7,510 bases of DNA. Origin: an uncultured Burkholderiales bacterium. GTDB lineage: Bacteria; Pseudomonadota; Gammaproteobacteria; Burkholderiales; Burkholderiaceae_E. The position numbers and the translations under genes were made by a program. The notes below the pieces were generated by a model. The model saw only the letters and a program-made list of their open reading frames with translations. It was not told where the DNA came from and ran no database searches. Shown piece after piece: positions 6,358-7,510 of the stretch; position 1 is the stretch's first letter, and every line of letters starts with the position of its first letter. Where the stretch lies: assembly GCA_903898725.1 (NCBI GenBank), contig CAIUGQ010000249.1, positions 1 to 7,510 on the forward strand. Direction: 5' to 3'.

Positions 6358-6488
6358 CGGCCGTTCGCCGGCCTGTCGTCGTCTGGCCGACATGGTCGCG
6401 CCGGGCGGCACACACGGCAAGCCGAGGGTCCGAACGGCGGAATCGCGCCGCCCGGCGCGGCTCGGCCCCGCTGCGAGGCGAACGGCCG
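6358..6488. repeat. 12-bp perfect inverted repeat bracketing the PhyH upstream region
   Basis: CGGCCGTTCGCC at 6358-6369 is repeated as its exact reverse complement GGCGAACGGCCG at 6477-6488, 107 bp apart. A shorter related CGAACGGCGG occurs between them (about 6430-6439). The arms bracket most of the 174-bp gap between the NTF2-like and PhyH genes. No coding sequence was found here. The repeat could be a pair of regulator sites or a long-range RNA stem, or a by-product of very high GC content. Confidence 0.4.
6392..6420 (-). promoter_or_regulatory. Weak promoter candidate for the PhyH gene
   Basis: On the minus strand TTGCCG (complement of 6415-6420) is followed after 17 bp by GACCAT (complement of 6392-6397). 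Spacing is ideal and would give a 5' leader of roughly 35-45 nt before the PhyH ATG, but the -10 hexamer matches consensus poorly. It is the best candidate I can see in the gap. Confidence 0.2.
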
Positions 6489-6516
6489 CGCCCCTCAGAT
6501 CGAAGCCGCCGACCGC

Positions 6517-7095
6517 TCAGCCGGCATCGGGTGTGCGCGTCAGCCAGGCGAGCACCGGCCCGAGCGCCGGCGCGAGCCTGTCCCGCGCCCGCAGCGCCGT
6601 GGCCACAGCCTCGCTCGAGGTCCAGGGGTAGTCGAGTCCGTCGATCGTCTCGAGCGTCGCATCGAGCCGCGCGGGCTCGAGCACGAGCATCGCCTCGATG
6701 GTGATGACCAGCCCGCTCGCCAGGCCGGTGCCCGGGGTGTCGAAGGTCCAGTCGTAGCGGCCGCAGCCGACGCGCGGGCTGCGGCTGTCCTTGTCGGACA
6801 TCGCGACCAGCCAGTCGCACGAGAAGCGGCGCGCCTGCGGCGGCGGGGCGTCGAGGTAGAAGGTCCGGACGTTCTCGTAGCTGCGGCCGAAGGCGCGGAC
6901 CAGCACGTCGGCGATCGCCTCGCGGCCCGCGGTGCGCGCGGGGAAGGCGATCGAGGCGCTGCGGTTGACGATCTCGAGCGTGGCGTCCGGCGTGAAGGCC
7001 TGCCGCAGGACCTGCGGCCGGTTCTCGTCCTTGGCGTGGAAGTAGGCGCGAAGCACGGCGCGGGGCGTCGGTGCGGCGAGGGACGGAGCGGGCAT
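6517..7095 (-). CDS. NTF2/SnoaL-like domain protein, function unknown
   Basis: The 192-residue protein begins at ATG 7095. RAVLRAYFHAKDENRPQVL (12-30), then AFTPDATLEIVNR (33-45) and GREAIADVLVRAF (57-69), is the classic cone-shaped NTF2/SnoaL pattern: a first helix, a short strand, then the 'G..ai...l' helix. It is followed by alternating beta-strands (FSCDWLVAM 91-99, GCGRYDWTFDT 110-120, LVITIEAMLVLE 129-140). A C-terminal helical tail (about 160-192) extends past the usual 130-150 residues. No signal peptide or membrane segment is seen. NTF2-like folds serve as small isomerases, hydrolases or dioxygenase partners, and nothing here fixes the role. An upstream extension to 7203 is open but lacks family features. 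The start has no purine-rich ribosome binding site, and its upstream 10 bases plus ATG (CCCGACCGCCATG) are identical to those of the carboxylase gene. The gene precedes PhyH on the same strand. Confidence 0.82.
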   Translation of the reverse strand: MPAPSLAAPTPRAVLRAYFHAKDENRPQVLRQAFTPDATLEIVNRSASIAFPARTAGREAIADVLVRAFGRSYENVRTFYLDAPPPQARRFSCDWLVAMSDKDSRSPRVGCGRYDWTFDTPGTGLASGLVITIEAMLVLEPARLDATLETIDGLDYPWTSSEAVATALRARDRLAPALGPVLAWLTRTPDAG

Positions 7096-7127
7096 GGCGG
7101 TCGGGAGAGGGGCGGTGTCGCGCCAGT

Positions 7128-7510
7128 CTAAGGGCCGGGCGCCGCCGTGACCTCGATCGTGTACGGCACGCCGACGGACCGGGCCTGCTGCAGGCGCGTG
7201 CACGAGGGCTCGGGGCAGAGCACGAGCATCAGCGTGCCCGTGCGGCGGCCCGCCGCCGCGTCGGCCGGTGTCACGAGCGTCACGACGAAGCGGCCCTGGA
7301 CGTCGGCCCGGACGCGCTGCGTGCTCGTCGACTGCAGGAAGCCAGTGGCGTCCGTCGGCCAGACGGTGAGCGTGGCGCCGGCGACCGTGGCGTCCGGCGT
7401 CAGCACGAGCGTGAATGGCGCCGAGACGCCGGCGGCGACACCGAGGTCGTGGCGCGCCGGCGAGACCGTGATGTCGGTCGATGGGGCGGGGGCGGGGGCG
7501 GGCGCGGGAG
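7128..7510 (-). CDS. C-terminal fragment of a probably exported protein with Ala-Pro linker and Ig-like beta-sandwich
   Basis: The frame is open at the right edge and ends in TAG (complement of 7128-7130), leaving 126 visible residues. The visible part begins with a Pro-Ala repeat of four to five units (7482-7508) ending in PSTD, then a roughly 110-residue beta-rich domain starting ITVSPARHDLGVAAGVSAPF. The domain ends with GTLMLVLCPEPSCTRLQQ and VPYTIEVTAAP; a 'C..xxC' pair followed by a 'vPYtv.V' strand is common in Ig-like or BACON-like exported domains of high-GC proteobacteria. The Ala-Pro linker suggests a lipoprotein or secreted protein whose signal lies outside the window; this is inference. 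The internal GTG at 7406 is not the real start. It lies 32 bp before the NTF2-like gene on the same strand. Confidence 0.7.
   Translation of the reverse strand, partial: PAPAPAPAPSTDITVSPARHDLGVAAGVSAPFTLVLTPDATVAGATLTVWPTDATGFLQSTSTQRVRADVQGRFVVTLVTPADAAAGRRTGTLMLVLCPEPSCTRLQQARSVGVPYTIEVTAAPGP
7483..7508. repeat. G-run hexamer repeat encoding the Pro-Ala linker
   Basis: On the plus strand there are five runs of three to five G: 7483-7486, 7488-7492, 7494-7498, 7500-7502 and 7506-7508, the first four separated by single C bases. It reads as a GGGGGC-type hexamer repeat and encodes the alternating Pro-Ala linker on the minus strand. The pattern meets the usual four-run, short-loop rule for a G-quadruplex, which would form on the template strand of the gene, and it is a plausible slippage site. 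Confidence 0.7.

Noticed and set aside
5378..6820. A 480-codon minus-strand frame across the PhyH gene and into the NTF2-like gene
   Set aside because: It is out of frame with both recognised proteins and shows no domain, so it is a shadow frame.

Overview
The window is very GC-rich (clearly above 70 % by eye), densely coded, and has the strong G/C third-position bias of a high-GC proteobacterium. The gene families present (M81/MlrC-like peptidase, methylcrotonyl-CoA carboxylase-type biotin carboxylase, Crp/Fnr regulator, PhyH dioxygenase, single-domain cupin) would suit a Burkholderiales-like betaproteobacterium. That placement is inference from gene content; no rRNA or other taxonomic marker is present. 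No tRNA, CRISPR array, insertion sequence or phage gene was seen.

Layout. Left block, minus strand: a Crp/Fnr-type regulator (3345-4067), then a biotin-dependent acyl-CoA carboxylase alpha subunit (1189-3213), then the first 387 residues of an M81 family (MlrC-like) metallopeptidase running off the left edge (1-1163). Only 25 bp separate the carboxylase and peptidase genes, so they are probably co-transcribed. The regulator lies 131 bp upstream of the carboxylase.

Middle block, plus strand: divergent from the regulator, a roughly 225-bp leader region contains a large inverted repeat and a possible 38-codon ORF with a strong ribosome binding site. The stop of that ORF overlaps (GTGA) the start of a 244-residue protein with two PAS-like halves and no output domain (4294-5028). 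A small cupin gene with its own good ribosome binding site follows (5088-5489).

Right block, minus strand: the C-terminal part of an exported-looking protein with an Ala-Pro linker and an Ig-like beta-sandwich (7128-7510), an NTF2/SnoaL-like protein (6517-7095), and a PhyH-family Fe(II)/2-oxoglutarate dioxygenase (5500-6342). The cupin and PhyH genes converge, and a perfect 22-bp palindrome spans both stop codons and probably acts as a shared two-way terminator.

How the genes fit together. The left block looks catabolic (a leucine or branched acyl-CoA carboxylation step plus a peptide or amide hydrolase), with a regulator next to it. The tandem-PAS protein could be a sensor partner or an orphan. 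The right block combines an unassigned oxygenase with an NTF2-like protein. None of these functional links is proven by the sequence. The least explained parts are the structured leader with its coupled short ORF and the PAS-like protein that it precedes.
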